DNA of 64,000 bases from Pedobacter sp. Bi126 (lineage in GTDB: Bacteria > Bacteroidota > Bacteroidia > Sphingobacteriales > Sphingobacteriaceae). Shown one piece after another: positions 7,371 through 16,022 of the stretch. The stretch is taken from NCBI RefSeq assembly GCF_918698245.1, contig NZ_CAKKMS010000002.1, positions 806,001 to 870,000 of the forward strand. Direction: 5' to 3'. A program made the translations under genes and the position numbers. The notes under the pieces are model-generated. The model was not told where the DNA came from. It saw nothing but the letters and a program-made list of their open reading frames with translations, and did not search any database. Numbering within the stretch: position 1 is the stretch's first letter; every line of letters starts with the position of its first letter.

Positions 7371-10031
7371 TTATTGGTATGTGCTGTAAAAACCTTGTCT
7401 TTTGCTCAATTTCAAATCCTGTAGTATTGATGCCTTAACTTTTATGGTAACAGAATAACTTTTGTAAGCACCGTATGGAACCCAGTTTACACTCATATCC
7501 CAGCAATGTAAATCGCGGTAAATAGCTAAATTCATTGGGGTTAAGCCATTGTTCTTAAAATCGTAACCTGAGTTAAAAGTAACTTTCCACTTTGGTGTTA
7601 AGTTAACATCTCCATTAAAGTTTAGTGTATTCGAAATTGTATTGTTGTTTCCGTCATTCGAATATTGAAAACTGTAAGAGAAAGAGAAATTCCAGGGAAT
7701 GTTAAAATCAACAAAAGCATTTGGATCACGACTTATAGCGGCCAATTGTTCTGACTGTATATCGGTTAATCCTTTTTTATTGGCTGCTTCACCTAATTTA
7801 TCATTAGCCTCGTTCTTACGCTTTAATGCCTCTGGATTTAAACTATAATCGAATGAGAAACCAAAGTTAGTTAAACGGGGTAAAAATTTACCTTTTTGAA
7901 AAAATAAACGATCCTCTCTTATTTTAGTGATCTGGCCGTTTACCGTTGTGTCTTTTAAAGCATATGGATCTAATGTTCCATTATAATTTATCCCCAATTT
8001 ATCGGTAAACTGCGACCGGCCACTAAAACCAATAGTTGATAACTTATAAGAAGGGGCTAGGAAATTATATGAACCACTAAAACTCAAACCTTGAATAATC
8101 GGGATCTTTTTTGAGCCTGTTCCGGTCGTATCGTTTTTATTCCTCACCTTCAGTTCCACGGTATTGTCCAAACCGAAACCAATGGAAGCATTAGGGCCGC
8201 CAAAAGAGCCCGGCTGTGCCATACCATCAAAAATGGAATATTTTAAAGGTTGCCCACTGGTATAAATTTGATTACCATGCTGATCAATTGCAGGTCTAAA
8301 AGGCCCTGCTCCTGCTTTTGTGAAATCCGGAGAATAAGAGAAGGAAACATTTGGAGTCATTACATGCCTCAACGCCTGGATTTTGCCTGCTGGATTAAAA
8401 TCTCTTCTTCCATAAATTTTAGTCGACATGCTGGTTGATAGGCTATAGCTGCCCGCTCTTTTAAACCCACTGAGGGTATCTTCTCTAAAAGTATAAGTAT
8501 TATCGGCAAACTGGGTATATCTTCTATTTACACTCTGGAAATTCCAAACCTCATTGTAGGTGCCACCCAAACTAAAGTTTAAATATTTTAAGGCAGTAAA
8601 AGACATGTTTACCGGAATACTATGCGAAAATCCACTTCTTAATCGTTTTAAACCATCATTTTGAAACAATAAACTATCAAAAGTATCAATTCTGTTGGTT
8701 CCCTGTAGGCTGTAGCCAACCGTTATTTTTTCATACCATTTTTGTTCGCCGACTGCGTCTTTAGGTCGAAATGGGTTAAATGTAGGTACGTTGAATGTCA
8801 TTTCTGGCAATCTTAACGATATCGCTCTTGTACTTAAAGTCTGATCACTTGATGCGGCCAAAGAGAAGTTCATCCCGTTCGAATAAGCCTTCGCATAACT
8901 GATACTACTACTTGTTGAGTTGGTTGCGATAGTGTTAATGTCGTAAGTAGTACCTGCTGCAGTATTTTTATAGTATCCTCTTTTTCCTGTCGATACCAAT
9001 CTCACGCTGGCACTAAATGTGGTACCTGGATTGGCGTTGGCATTTTGACTATGGCTCCAATTGATACTAAAGTTTTTGGTCGGGTTTTTAAAAGCTTCAG
9101 TGCCTTCTAAACCATCTTTAAAACTAGAGTAAGCTAAGTTAATGTTACCGTTGTATTTATATCTTTTGGTGTAATTACTCAGTAAACTTGTTTCATAAGA
9201 GCCATTGGTATAAATAGATCCTAAAAGTTTGGCATCCCAGTAATCGTTCAATCCGAGGTAATAGCCACCGTTTTGCAAGAAAAAGCCCCTGGTTGCATCC
9301 TCGCCCGGTGTGGGAAGGATCACACCCGATGTTCGTTTGTTAGGTTTTGGAAAAAAAGCAAAAGGTAGCCCCAGAAAAGTGGGGATATCTTCGATAATCA
9401 TGTAAACCGGCCCGGTAATAATCTGTTTCTCTGTTACCACTCCTTTAGAAATCATTAATCCAAAATGCGGGTGTGGAAGATTACAGGTACTATACATTAC
9501 ATTTTTAATGTGCAGCTCATCATCTATCTGCTTTTTACTCTGCCCACCAGAGAAGAAACCTCCCTCTTGTTCAGAAAAAACACCATATACTTTGGCCCGG
9601 GTTGTTTCTGAATTGTAAAAAATAGAATCGGCTATGGCTGTTCCATCGGCACCCGATTTAAAGATTGGTTTTCCGGTATATCTACCAGTTTTCGGATCTT
9701 TAATACCTCGTGCAAATATGGAATTTTGCTTTTTATCGTATTTGATATAAGCCGCATCTAGCTCAAAATCACCATATACCACCCTTGCGTTACCGTATAA
9801 ATACACAATGCTTTTATCGGCACTCATTTTTACCGAATCCTCTGCTTTGTATTCTACTTTCTGGTCGATACTGCTGTTATTTTTACCTGTCTTTTTAGTC
9901 GTATCCTTTTTGGTTGTGTCTTGCTGGATGATTTGTTGCAATGAAAAATGAGAAAATGCGTTAGCTTTACCAACAACAAGTGTTAATAAAATGACAGATA
10001 TTAGTAAAATAGAGCTCTTAAGAAGTTTCAA
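7371..10031 (-). CDS. lptD: LptD-like outer-membrane LPS assembly protein
   Basis: An 886-residue Bacteroidota-type LptD. The N-terminus is a signal peptide (MKLLKSSILLISVILLTLVV, likely cut near KANA/FS). A short OstA-like segment follows (KSIVYLYGNARVVYGD). Then comes a long LptD barrel region starting around SGVILPTPGEDATRGFFLQN with many alternating aromatic strands to the C-terminus. LptD places lipopolysaccharide into the outer leaflet with LptE; no lptE is here. The only start consistent with the signal peptide is a TTG at 10029-10031. It is divergent from the amidase genes; this neighbourhood with an amidase and MCE protein gives an envelope-biogenesis theme. Confidence 0.85.
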   Translation of the reverse strand: MKLLKSSILLISVILLTLVVGKANAFSHFSLQQIIQQDTTKKDTTKKTGKNNSSIDQKVEYKAEDSVKMSADKSIVYLYGNARVVYGDFELDAAYIKYDKKQNSIFARGIKDPKTGRYTGKPIFKSGADGTAIADSIFYNSETTRAKVYGVFSEQEGGFFSGGQSKKQIDDELHIKNVMYSTCNLPHPHFGLMISKGVVTEKQIITGPVYMIIEDIPTFLGLPFAFFPKPNKRTSGVILPTPGEDATRGFFLQNGGYYLGLNDYWDAKLLGSIYTNGSYETSLLSNYTKRYKYNGNINLAYSSFKDGLEGTEAFKNPTKNFSINWSHSQNANANPGTTFSASVRLVSTGKRGYYKNTAAGTTYDINTIATNSTSSSISYAKAYSNGMNFSLAASSDQTLSTRAISLRLPEMTFNVPTFNPFRPKDAVGEQKWYEKITVGYSLQGTNRIDTFDSLLFQNDGLKRLRSGFSHSIPVNMSFTALKYLNFSLGGTYNEVWNFQSVNRRYTQFADNTYTFREDTLSGFKRAGSYSLSTSMSTKIYGRRDFNPAGKIQALRHVMTPNVSFSYSPDFTKAGAGPFRPAIDQHGNQIYTSGQPLKYSIFDGMAQPGSFGGPNASIGFGLDNTVELKVRNKNDTTGTGSKKIPIIQGLSFSGSYNFLAPSYKLSTIGFSGRSQFTDKLGINYNGTLDPYALKDTTVNGQITKIREDRLFFQKGKFLPRLTNFGFSFDYSLNPEALKRKNEANDKLGEAANKKGLTDIQSEQLAAISRDPNAFVDFNIPWNFSFSYSFQYSNDGNNNTISNTLNFNGDVNLTPKWKVTFNSGYDFKNNGLTPMNLAIYRDLHCWDMSVNWVPYGAYKSYSVTIKVKASILQDLKLSKRQGFYSTYQ

Positions 10032-10047
10032 ATTCGTATTTGAATGT

Positions 10048-10055
10048 TATTTTTG
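10048..10055 (+). promoter_or_regulatory. TAnnTTTG box for the amidase operon
   Basis: TATTTTTG matches the Bacteroidota -7 box TAnnTTTG exactly. No clear TTG -33 element lies 17-23 bp upstream. Transcription would begin around 10061, which excludes the upstream TTG at 10040 and favours the ATG at 10106, or a leaderless ATG at 10061, for the amidase. Confidence 0.5.
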
Positions 10056-10105
10056 CACAAATGTTTAATCAAAAACGTTCAAAATTAGTGAAAAATATAC
10101 CATTG

Positions 10106-10969
10106 ATGTATCTTAAATCCATTTTAACAATTATTATTTATTTAGTGTTATCAAATTCAATTGATAATCAGGTGTTTGCGCAAGAATATAAAATTAAAAC
10201 AATTGTGATCGATGCCGGTCATGGTGGTAAAGATGGTGCAACCCACGGTGTGTATTCGAAGGAAAAAGATGTGGCGCTTAAAACGGCATTGAACCTTGGC
10301 CGCGCGCTTCAAGATAGTTTGAAAGATATCAAAGTTATTTATACCCGCGAGTCGGATGTATTTATTCCTTTATATGAGCGTATCAACATTGCAAATAATG
10401 CAAAGGCCGATTTATTTATTTCTATCCACTTAAATGATATGCCAGTTAGGGTATCGAGAGTGGTAGATTATTATAAAAAAGTAAGGGGCAGAAAAGTACC
10501 TGTTTATAGAACCGTTACTTCTAAAAGCACTTCAACGAGGGGAACAGAAACCTTCGTGTCGGGAACTCGCCGTTTAGGTGAGCAGGATGAGGTGATCAAA
10601 CGAGAAAATGCATCGATGTTTTTGGAAGAAAATTATCAGAAAAACTATGAGGGATTTATTGCGAATACCCCTGAAAGTGACATCATGTTATCTTTAATGA
10701 AACAAACCAATAGAGATAGGAGTTTAAAGTTTGCTTCAATGCTTCAACAAGAATATGTTAATGCAGGCCGAATAAACAGAGGCGTTCAAGAGAAAAGCCT
10801 TGCGGTATTGGCCCGTGCAGCTATGCCTGCTGTGTTAACTGAAATTGGTTTTGTGAGTAATCCAGATGAAGAAGATTATATGAATTCTCCTGAAGGACAA
10901 AATGAAATTGTAAGTGGAATTATTAAAGCAATTAAAAATTATAAACATATAGCTGAAACATCATTTTAA
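10106..10969 (+). CDS. N-acetylmuramoyl-L-alanine amidase (first of tandem pair)
   Basis: A 287-residue Amidase_3 protein. Counting from the ATG at 10106 there is a signal peptide ending near QVFA/QE, then the zinc-binding DAGHGG motif at 37-42, the ISIHLND segment with a second metal histidine, and the C-terminal VLTEIGFVSN with the catalytic glutamate. It cleaves the amide between MurNAc and the stem peptide in the periplasm. An ATG at 10061 would add 15 charged residues before the signal peptide; 10106 gives a typical signal. An insert of about 30 residues (KKVRGRKVPVYRTVTSKST) interrupts the domain compared with its neighbour. It lies 12 bp before a second amidase gene. Confidence 0.88.
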   Translation: MYLKSILTIIIYLVLSNSIDNQVFAQEYKIKTIVIDAGHGGKDGATHGVYSKEKDVALKTALNLGRALQDSLKDIKVIYTRESDVFIPLYERINIANNAKADLFISIHLNDMPVRVSRVVDYYKKVRGRKVPVYRTVTSKSTSTRGTETFVSGTRRLGEQDEVIKRENASMFLEENYQKNYEGFIANTPESDIMLSLMKQTNRDRSLKFASMLQQEYVNAGRINRGVQEKSLAVLARAAMPAVLTEIGFVSNPDEEDYMNSPEGQNEIVSGIIKAIKNYKHIAETSF

Positions 10970-10981
10970 TATCCCTCCTGC

Positions 10982-11758
10982 ATGAAGATTAAACTTCTGG
11001 TTACAATACTTTTATTTTCATTACTAGTTGCTGAAAAAGCACCTGCTCAGGGTTATAAGATCAAAACAATTGTTATTGATCCTGGTCATGGTGGCAGAAA
11101 ACCCGGAGCCTCTGGTAATTTTTCGAAAGAAAAAGATGTTGCGTTGAAGGTTGCATTAAAATTGGGTGCCTTATTAAAGGAGGAAATGCCGGATATTAAA
11201 ATAATTTTCACACGTAAAACAGATATAGATGTTGATTTATACAGACGGGCAGAAATAGCGAACGAAGCTAATGCAGATCTTTTTATATCGGTACACTGTA
11301 ATTCGATGCCACCAGGTAATAAGCATATCAAAGGAGTAGAAACATTGGTTGCTGGATCGCACCGGTTAAAAGAACAGGATGCTGCCATACGTGAGAACGC
11401 CGATATTAAATTGGAAAAGAATTACAAAAGTAAATACGACGGGTATGATCCAAGTAACCCGAGTAGTTTCATTCTTTTATCGCTTTTAAAAAATGCCTTT
11501 CGGGACAAAAGCATTAATTTTGCTAAATTAATACAAAACAGTTATATCAAGCGGGATAAGCGATTAAGCCGTGGTGTTAAAGAACAGGGCGTTTTGGTAT
11601 TGCAGCGCTGTGGTATGCCGGCCGTTTTAACAGAAGTAGGTTTTATCTCGAATACAGAGGAAGAAAAATATATTAATTCCCAAAATGGACAGAATGAAAT
11701 TGCCAATTCTATTTTGGAAGCAATAAAAACATACAAAAAAAATATTGAGGTTAAATAA
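10982..11758 (+). CDS. N-acetylmuramoyl-L-alanine amidase (second of tandem pair)
   Basis: A 258-residue paralogue of the preceding gene, clearly alignable over its whole length (YKIKTIVIDPGHGG, FSKEKDVALK, ADLFISVHCNSMP, AVLTEVGFISN). A signal peptide (KIKLLVTILLFSLLVAEKAPA) is followed by the Amidase_3 domain with both zinc histidines and the C-terminal catalytic glutamate. It lacks the basic insert seen in the first copy. The 12-bp gap indicates one operon and a local duplication. Both are expected to be periplasmic cell-wall hydrolases; a division of labour is not visible from sequence. Confidence 0.9.
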   Translation: MKIKLLVTILLFSLLVAEKAPAQGYKIKTIVIDPGHGGRKPGASGNFSKEKDVALKVALKLGALLKEEMPDIKIIFTRKTDIDVDLYRRAEIANEANADLFISVHCNSMPPGNKHIKGVETLVAGSHRLKEQDAAIRENADIKLEKNYKSKYDGYDPSNPSSFILLSLLKNAFRDKSINFAKLIQNSYIKRDKRLSRGVKEQGVLVLQRCGMPAVLTEVGFISNTEEEKYINSQNGQNEIANSILEAIKTYKKNIEVK

Positions 11759-11783
11759 GTGGCATTATAAATGATGTTTATTT

Positions 11784-11791
11784 TACCTTTG
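11784..11791 (+). promoter_or_regulatory. TAnnTTTG box upstream of the MCE gene
   Basis: TACCTTTG is an exact match to TAnnTTTG, 136 bp before the MCE gene start. No clear TTG lies at the -33 distance. If used, it gives the MCE gene a leader of about 130 nt containing the hairpin at 11875-11906. Confidence 0.4.
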
Positions 11792-11874
11792 GAAAAAATA
11801 TAAAACAGATACCAAACAAATAGTGCAGCCTTTGTGTATTTATAGGGTTTAGCACAAGAATTAATTACGCTCTA

Positions 11875-11906
11875 ACAAGTGAAGAAAAGATACCTTCAGC
11901 GCTTGT
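11875..11906 (+). other. Hairpin in the 5' leader of the MCE gene
   Basis: ACAAGTGAAG (11875-11884) can pair with CTTCA and CTTGT (11894-11906), forming a 10-bp stem with a 3-nt bulge (GCG) and a 9-nt loop. It ends 20 bp before the start codon at 11927, close enough to affect ribosome access. There is no U-run after it, so it is not a terminator. Confidence 0.4.
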
Positions 11907-11926
11907 AGCCATTAAATAAAACACTC

Positions 11927-12880
11927 ATGAAGATTAAGAACGAAACCAAAGTAGGTATTTTAGCTGCATTTGCCATTGCTTTATTAATAATTGGATATAA
12001 TTTTTTAAAAGGAAATTCAATTTTCTCAAATGAAACTACATTATATGCAAAATATACAAGGGTTGATGGTTTAAGTGTTTCAAAACCTATCCTGATTAAT
12101 GGTTATCAGATTGGCCGGGTGGCCAAATTGGAGTTACAGCCAGACGGTAGTATTATTGCAACCTTAAGTGTAAACAGCAAATATGAAATTCCCGAAAATA
12201 GTATTGCCCGCTTAGAAGGTACAGATCTTTTAGGCAGTAAGGCCATTGTAATGTCGTTAGGTAATTCAAAAAAGATGGCCGAAGATGGTTACACCTTAAA
12301 CGCTAATGTAGAAAAGGGCTTAATGGAACAGGTACAACCGGTTCAAAAGAAAGCGGAATTAATTATCAGTAAAATGGATTCTATTCTGAGTAGTGTGAAC
12401 TCTATTCTGAACCCTAACTTCCAGAAAAACGTTGATAAAAGCTTTAACAGTATTGCTGGTACATTGGCTTCGTTAGAAAACACATCGAAAAAAGTTGATG
12501 GTTTAGTAGGTTCAGAAAGCGCACGTATTGAAGCGATTTTTAAAAATGTTGAAGGGATAACGGCCAACCTTAATAATAATAATCAAAAAATCAGCGATAT
12601 CTTAACTAACATTAATACCGTTACCGATAAGTTTGCAGCAGCTAACTTTAAACAAACTTTAGATAATGCAAACAATGCTATTGCTGATTTACAAAGTGTA
12701 ATTTCAGGAATTAAAGATGGAAAAGGCAGTTTAGGATTATTGTTAAACGATGATAAAATGTATCAGAATTTAAATAATGCTTCAAAAAATCTTGATGAAT
12801 TAATGATCGATTTGAAAGCTAATCCTAAACGTTATGTACACTTCTCGGTATTTGGAGGTGGCAACAAAAAAGACAAGTAA
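11927..12880 (+). CDS. MCE/MlaD-family lipid transport protein
   Basis: A 317-residue protein with one N-terminal membrane anchor (VGILAAFAIALLIIGYNFL), an MCE domain at about 35-115 (YTRVDGLSVSKPILINGYQIG, then LLGSKAIVMSLG) and a long helical C-terminal region rich in asparagine and polar residues, ending in a short tail. MlaD-type proteins form hexameric rings in the periplasm that move phospholipids between membranes with an ABC transporter. No mlaE or mlaF gene is beside it here, so its partners are elsewhere. It follows the amidase genes after a 168-bp gap holding a candidate promoter and hairpin. Confidence 0.88.
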   Translation: MKIKNETKVGILAAFAIALLIIGYNFLKGNSIFSNETTLYAKYTRVDGLSVSKPILINGYQIGRVAKLELQPDGSIIATLSVNSKYEIPENSIARLEGTDLLGSKAIVMSLGNSKKMAEDGYTLNANVEKGLMEQVQPVQKKAELIISKMDSILSSVNSILNPNFQKNVDKSFNSIAGTLASLENTSKKVDGLVGSESARIEAIFKNVEGITANLNNNNQKISDILTNINTVTDKFAAANFKQTLDNANNAIADLQSVISGIKDGKGSLGLLLNDDKMYQNLNNASKNLDELMIDLKANPKRYVHFSVFGGGNKKDK

Positions 12881-12898
12881 TTAATTTTTATAAAATCG

Positions 12899-12933
12899 AA
12901 AGCCTTACAGTTTTAAATTGTAAGGCTTTTTTT
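12899..12933 (+). terminator. Intrinsic terminator of the MCE gene
   Basis: AAAGCCTTACA (12899-12909) pairs with TGTAAGGCTTT (12919-12929), an 11-bp stem with a 9-nt loop followed by a T-run. It lies 19 bp after the MCE stop codon. Confidence 0.85.
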
Positions 12934-12959
12934 ATGGTCATAGTTCTAATATGCCTATT

Positions 12960-13050
12960 TTTTTTGCCACGGAAGCACAAAAGGCACGGAAATTTGAATG
13001 GCTTATTCTTTTGTCATCCTGAATGCAATGAAAGATCTTTAAATGAGGTA
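12960..13050. repeat. Interspersed repeat words CCACGGAAGCAC and GTCATCCTGAA
   Basis: TGCCACGGAAGCACAAAAGG at about 12965-12984 followed by CACGGAAA, then TTGTCATCCTGAATGCAATG at about 13012-13031 and AAGATCTTT. The first word echoes TTCCGTGTCTCCGTG at about 28386. The second belongs to the GTCAT family found throughout the window. No coding signal is present. Confidence 0.5.
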
Positions 13051-13058
13051 AAATGGGT

Positions 13059-13570
13059 GGAATTAATTCTGCGATAATCTGCGTTATCAGTGGGAAAATT
13101 TCTGCTGGGGTTCCCGCAGATTTAGAAGATAGACGCAGATTCTATTTAACATTTGCTTTGCACCCAACGCTGCGAATCTTTGTGTATTCCTCTGTGTGTT
13201 CTGCGGTAAAAATGAAAAATGTAAGGCCGATAATGGAATTAGATCCGCGGTGATTTGCATAATCCGCGGGAAAAACTTCTGCTATAGGTTCCGCAGATTT
13301 AAGAAGATAGACGCATGTATTTAACATTTTCTTTGCGCCAACGCTGCAAATCTTTGTGTATTCCTCTGTGTACTCTTCGGTAAAAATGAAAAATGTAAGC
13401 CCGATAATGGAATTAGATCCGCGGTGATTTGCGTAATCCGCGGGAAAAACTTCTGCTACAGGTTCCTACAGATTTAAGAGGATAGACGCAGATTGTATTT
13501 AACTTTTTCTTTGCCCCCAACGCTGCGATTCTTTGCGTATTCCAATGCGTGTTCGGCGGTAAAAAAGATA
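13059..13570. repeat. Three tandem copies of a ~175-bp repeat
   Basis: Units start at about 13059, 13235 and 13409 with GGAATTA and run 176, 174 and roughly 162 bp. Units 2 and 3 are nearly identical (shared GGAATTAGATCCGCGGTGAT, GTAATCCGCGGGAAAAACTT, CTGCGGTAAA-like ends). Unit 1 is more diverged. Each unit holds an imperfect hairpin made from ATCTGCGTTATC and GATAGACGCAGAT, then the words AACGCTGCGAATCTTTG and TGTATTCCTCTGTGTG. The array ends 8 bp from the rnz stop. Short open frames inside it are by-products of the repeat. It is not a CRISPR, since units are long and have no spacers. Confidence 0.85.
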
Positions 13571-13577
13571 AAAATCC

Positions 13578-14483
13578 CTAAAGATGAAAAGTTCTCCCCT
13601 CTACAGCCAGCTCCGTATTTTCAAAAACAGATTGTGCTTCTTCTAAAAGCATTTGTAAAGTTTTGTAGCGCGAAGAAAAATGGCCGATAAGTAATTTCTT
13701 TACACCATTGATTTTGGCCACTTCTGCTGCCTGTAAAGCGGTTGTGTGATGTGTTTCTTTAGCCCTATCCAATAAATCGTGCATAAAGGTAGCTTCGTGG
13801 TATAAGGTATCACAACCTTTTATGGTAGCAAAGTAACGCTCATCAAACAAGGTATCAGAGCAATAGGCGTAACATCTTGGTGCATCTGCCTCGGTGGTAT
13901 AATCTTCACTGCGTAAAATATCGCCATTTGGCAGTTCTACATCAATTCCTTTTTTTAAGGCCGTATAATATGCCATAGGCACTTCATCAGTCTTATCTTT
14001 AATGAGTTTCCGTTGTCGTTTCTTCTGCTGAAAAACAAAGCCCGTTGTAGGGATACGGTGATTTAAAACAATAGTTTTAACTGTTAAATCACTATTCTCG
14101 AATATCTGTCTAGACTCATCGGCTTCAATCGGAAAAAACTCAATCGGATATCTCAATACGGTATCAGAATATTTGAACTGAATCTCTAAAATTTCCAATA
14201 AAGCTTTGGGGCCAAATATCTGCATGGGTTTTATCCTGCCGTTTAAATGCAAACTGGAAAGCAAGCCTATTAAACCGAAATAATGATCGCCATGTAAGTG
14301 GCTGATAAAGATATAATCGATGCGGGCGGCTTTAAGGTTGTACTTGGTCAATTGTTGTTGTGTGCCTTCACCACAATCGATGAGGTAATATTTTTCATTA
14401 CAATTTAAAAGCTGTGCCGATGGGTTCCTGTTAAATACAGGAGTTGCAGAACTGCTTCCTAAAATTGTAACTTCAAATTTCAT
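13578..14483 (-). CDS. rnz: Ribonuclease Z
   Basis: A 301-residue metallo-beta-lactamase-fold nuclease counted from the second of two adjacent ATG codons, where family members begin (MKFEVTILGSSSATP). The zinc motif SHLHGDH is at 61-67. Later histidines and aspartates include the YCSDTLFDE segment and ETHHTTALQAAEVA, with LIGHFSSRY near the end. It cuts the 3' trailer from tRNA precursors. It lies behind the STAS gene on the same strand, but an intrinsic terminator ends only about 10 bp before its start. Confidence 0.93.
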   Translation of the reverse strand: MKFEVTILGSSSATPVFNRNPSAQLLNCNEKYYLIDCGEGTQQQLTKYNLKAARIDYIFISHLHGDHYFGLIGLLSSLHLNGRIKPMQIFGPKALLEILEIQFKYSDTVLRYPIEFFPIEADESRQIFENSDLTVKTIVLNHRIPTTGFVFQQKKRQRKLIKDKTDEVPMAYYTALKKGIDVELPNGDILRSEDYTTEADAPRCYAYCSDTLFDERYFATIKGCDTLYHEATFMHDLLDRAKETHHTTALQAAEVAKINGVKKLLIGHFSSRYKTLQMLLEEAQSVFENTELAVEGRTFHL

Positions 14484-14494
14484 CATGATAAGAT

Positions 14495-14531
14495 ATAAAA
14501 AGCCTCGTAGATTTTTAGAAACTACGAGGCC
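14495..14531 (-). terminator. Intrinsic terminator between the STAS gene and rnz
   Basis: On the minus strand GCCTCGTAG (14530-14522) pairs with CTACGAGGC (14510-14502), an 11-nt loop between them, followed by TTTTTATAT. This is a textbook terminator 22 bp after the STAS stop. It ends only about 10 bp before the rnz start codon, which leaves almost no room for a separate promoter, so it may act as an attenuator for rnz. Confidence 0.8.
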
Positions 14532-14552
14532 GGAATGTTATTTAAATATTTG

Positions 14553-14930
14553 TTATTTAGCGCCTCTAAATTCTTTCTCCAACTCATCCATGAAGATAAA
14601 ATCGGTTGCTTCCTCTATTGTATTAACAAACGTTACAGATTGGAATATGTTTGATAATTCGATAATCGATGCCAATTCATCATTAATTCCGGTTACAATA
14701 AATAACCCACCTGCCGATTTGCAAAGCCTATCACCAACCAATAAGCAGCTTAAGTCCTGCGCATCGCTACACTCTGTAACATGACTTAAATCAACAATTA
14801 TATTTTGAAATCCCTCTGCGTTGAGCAAATAGAACTCTGATTTCAACCCCGGAGCATTATCGTTTGTAAACTTAGGCTCTTCTAACTTTAAGGTTACATA
14901 TTTATCGTGTTTATCTACTGAAAATTTCAT
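14553..14930 (-). CDS. STAS-domain protein (anti-sigma-factor antagonist-like)
   Basis: A 125-residue single STAS domain: N-terminal strands, IIVDLSHVTECSDAQDLSCL in the region of the conserved switch helix, then GGLFIVTGINDELASIIEL. In SpoIIAA-type proteins the loop before this helix has a phosphorylatable serine; here the segment is TECSDAQ, so Ser is present. No cognate kinase or phosphatase gene lies nearby. It is encoded between purC and rnz on the same strand. The regulatory partner is unknown. Confidence 0.8.
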   Translation of the reverse strand: MKFSVDKHDKYVTLKLEEPKFTNDNAPGLKSEFYLLNAEGFQNIIVDLSHVTECSDAQDLSCLLVGDRLCKSAGGLFIVTGINDELASIIELSNIFQSVTFVNTIEEATDFIFMDELEKEFRGAK

Positions 14931-14973
14931 CTCTCTAATCTTTATTTTACTAATGTATAAATTTCTTTCGAAT

Positions 14974-15918
14974 TTAAAGTGTTTCTAAAGCCTTTAAAAC
15001 ATTGGTTTCAATGCGGCTAGAAATTGCATCAGCATCAGCTTTTATAAAGGTCTCTCCTACAATTTGTTCGTAAAGTTCGATGTAACGTTCTGAAATTGAA
15101 TTTACAATTTCAGGTGTCATTTCTGGCACAACCTGTCCATCTTTTCCCTGAAAACCATTTTCGATTAACCATTTCCTTACAAATTCTTTTGAAAGTTGCT
15201 TTTGTGGCTCATCATTATTCTGGCGGTCCTGATATCCTTCTGCATAAAAATAGCGTGAAGAATCTGGCGTGTGTATTTCGTCGATCAAATAAATTACGCC
15301 ATCAGCAGTGCCGAACTCGTATTTCGTATCCACTAAAATCAACCCGCTTTTTGCAGCAATCTCAGTTCCGCGTTGGTATAGTGCGTAAGTATATTCTTCT
15401 AATTTTTCGTAGTCTGTTATAGAAACAATGCCTTTTGCTAAAATATCTTCTTTTGAAATGTCTTCATCATGCCCTACTGAAGCTTTTGTGGTTGGAGTAA
15501 TAATGGGCTGAGGTAGTTTATCGTTTTCTTTTAATCCATCAGGTAGAGAAACACCACACACCGAACGTTTTCCTGCGCTATATTCGCGCCATGCATGACC
15601 GGCCAAATAACCTCTAATTACCATTTCAACCTTAAAAGGCTCACAGATACGGCCAATCGTAACCATTGGATCTGGCACATCTAAAACCCAGTTAGGAACG
15701 ATATCCTGAGTAGCTGCTAAAAATTTAGCTGCAATTTGATTTAATACCTGTCCTTTAAATGGAATAGCTTCAGGTAATACTACATCAAAAGCAGAGATAC
15801 GGTCTGATACCACCATCACCATAAACTGGTCAGCTATAGTGTATACATCGCGAACTTTACCTTTGTAAAAATTACTTTGATTTGGAAAATTGAAATGAGT
15901 TTCTTTTAGTGCTTTCAT
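14974..15918 (-). CDS. purC: SAICAR synthase (phosphoribosylaminoimidazole-succinocarboxamide synthase)
   Basis: A 314-residue PurC of the longer, yeast-like type. Visible family motifs include [54 protein letters not shown] and [12 protein letters not shown]. It joins aspartate to CAIR in step 8 of de novo IMP synthesis. No other pur gene is adjacent, so it is a stand-alone purine gene here. It lies 43 bp before the STAS gene on the same strand, and upstream lies a word-repeat hairpin separating it from phoH. Confidence 0.95.
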   Translation of the reverse strand: MKALKETHFNFPNQSNFYKGKVRDVYTIADQFMVMVVSDRISAFDVVLPEAIPFKGQVLNQIAAKFLAATQDIVPNWVLDVPDPMVTIGRICEPFKVEMVIRGYLAGHAWREYSAGKRSVCGVSLPDGLKENDKLPQPIITPTTKASVGHDEDISKEDILAKGIVSITDYEKLEEYTYALYQRGTEIAAKSGLILVDTKYEFGTADGVIYLIDEIHTPDSSRYFYAEGYQDRQNNDEPQKQLSKEFVRKWLIENGFQGKDGQVVPEMTPEIVNSISERYIELYEQIVGETFIKADADAISSRIETNVLKALETL

Positions 15919-15948
15919 GAGGGGATAAAAATAGGAAAAAAGTTGGGA

Positions 15949-16022
15949 AGTCAGAAAGTCTTTAGTCCATAGTCCATAGTCGATTTAGACTCAAGACTAT
16001 AGACTACCGACTCAGGACTCAA
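15949..16022. repeat. Word-repeat hairpin built from AGTC/GACT
   Basis: The word AGTC(C)ATAGTC is repeated three times in the left half (AGTCTTTAGTCCATAGTCC) and its complement three to four times on the right (AGACTCAAGACTATAGACT, CCGACTCAGGACTC). The halves can fold into an imperfect hairpin of about 30 bp. It fills the gap between phoH and purC. Elements of different sequence but the same plan occur at 17870, 33968, 40601 and elsewhere. Confidence 0.6.

Noticed and set aside
13059..13570. CRISPR array
   Set aside because: Units are about 175 bp with no unique spacers, and no cas genes are nearby.
13053..13690. Short open frames on both strands in the repeat array and rnz end
   Set aside because: They follow the tandem repeat units and have no protein-like pattern or homology that I recognise.
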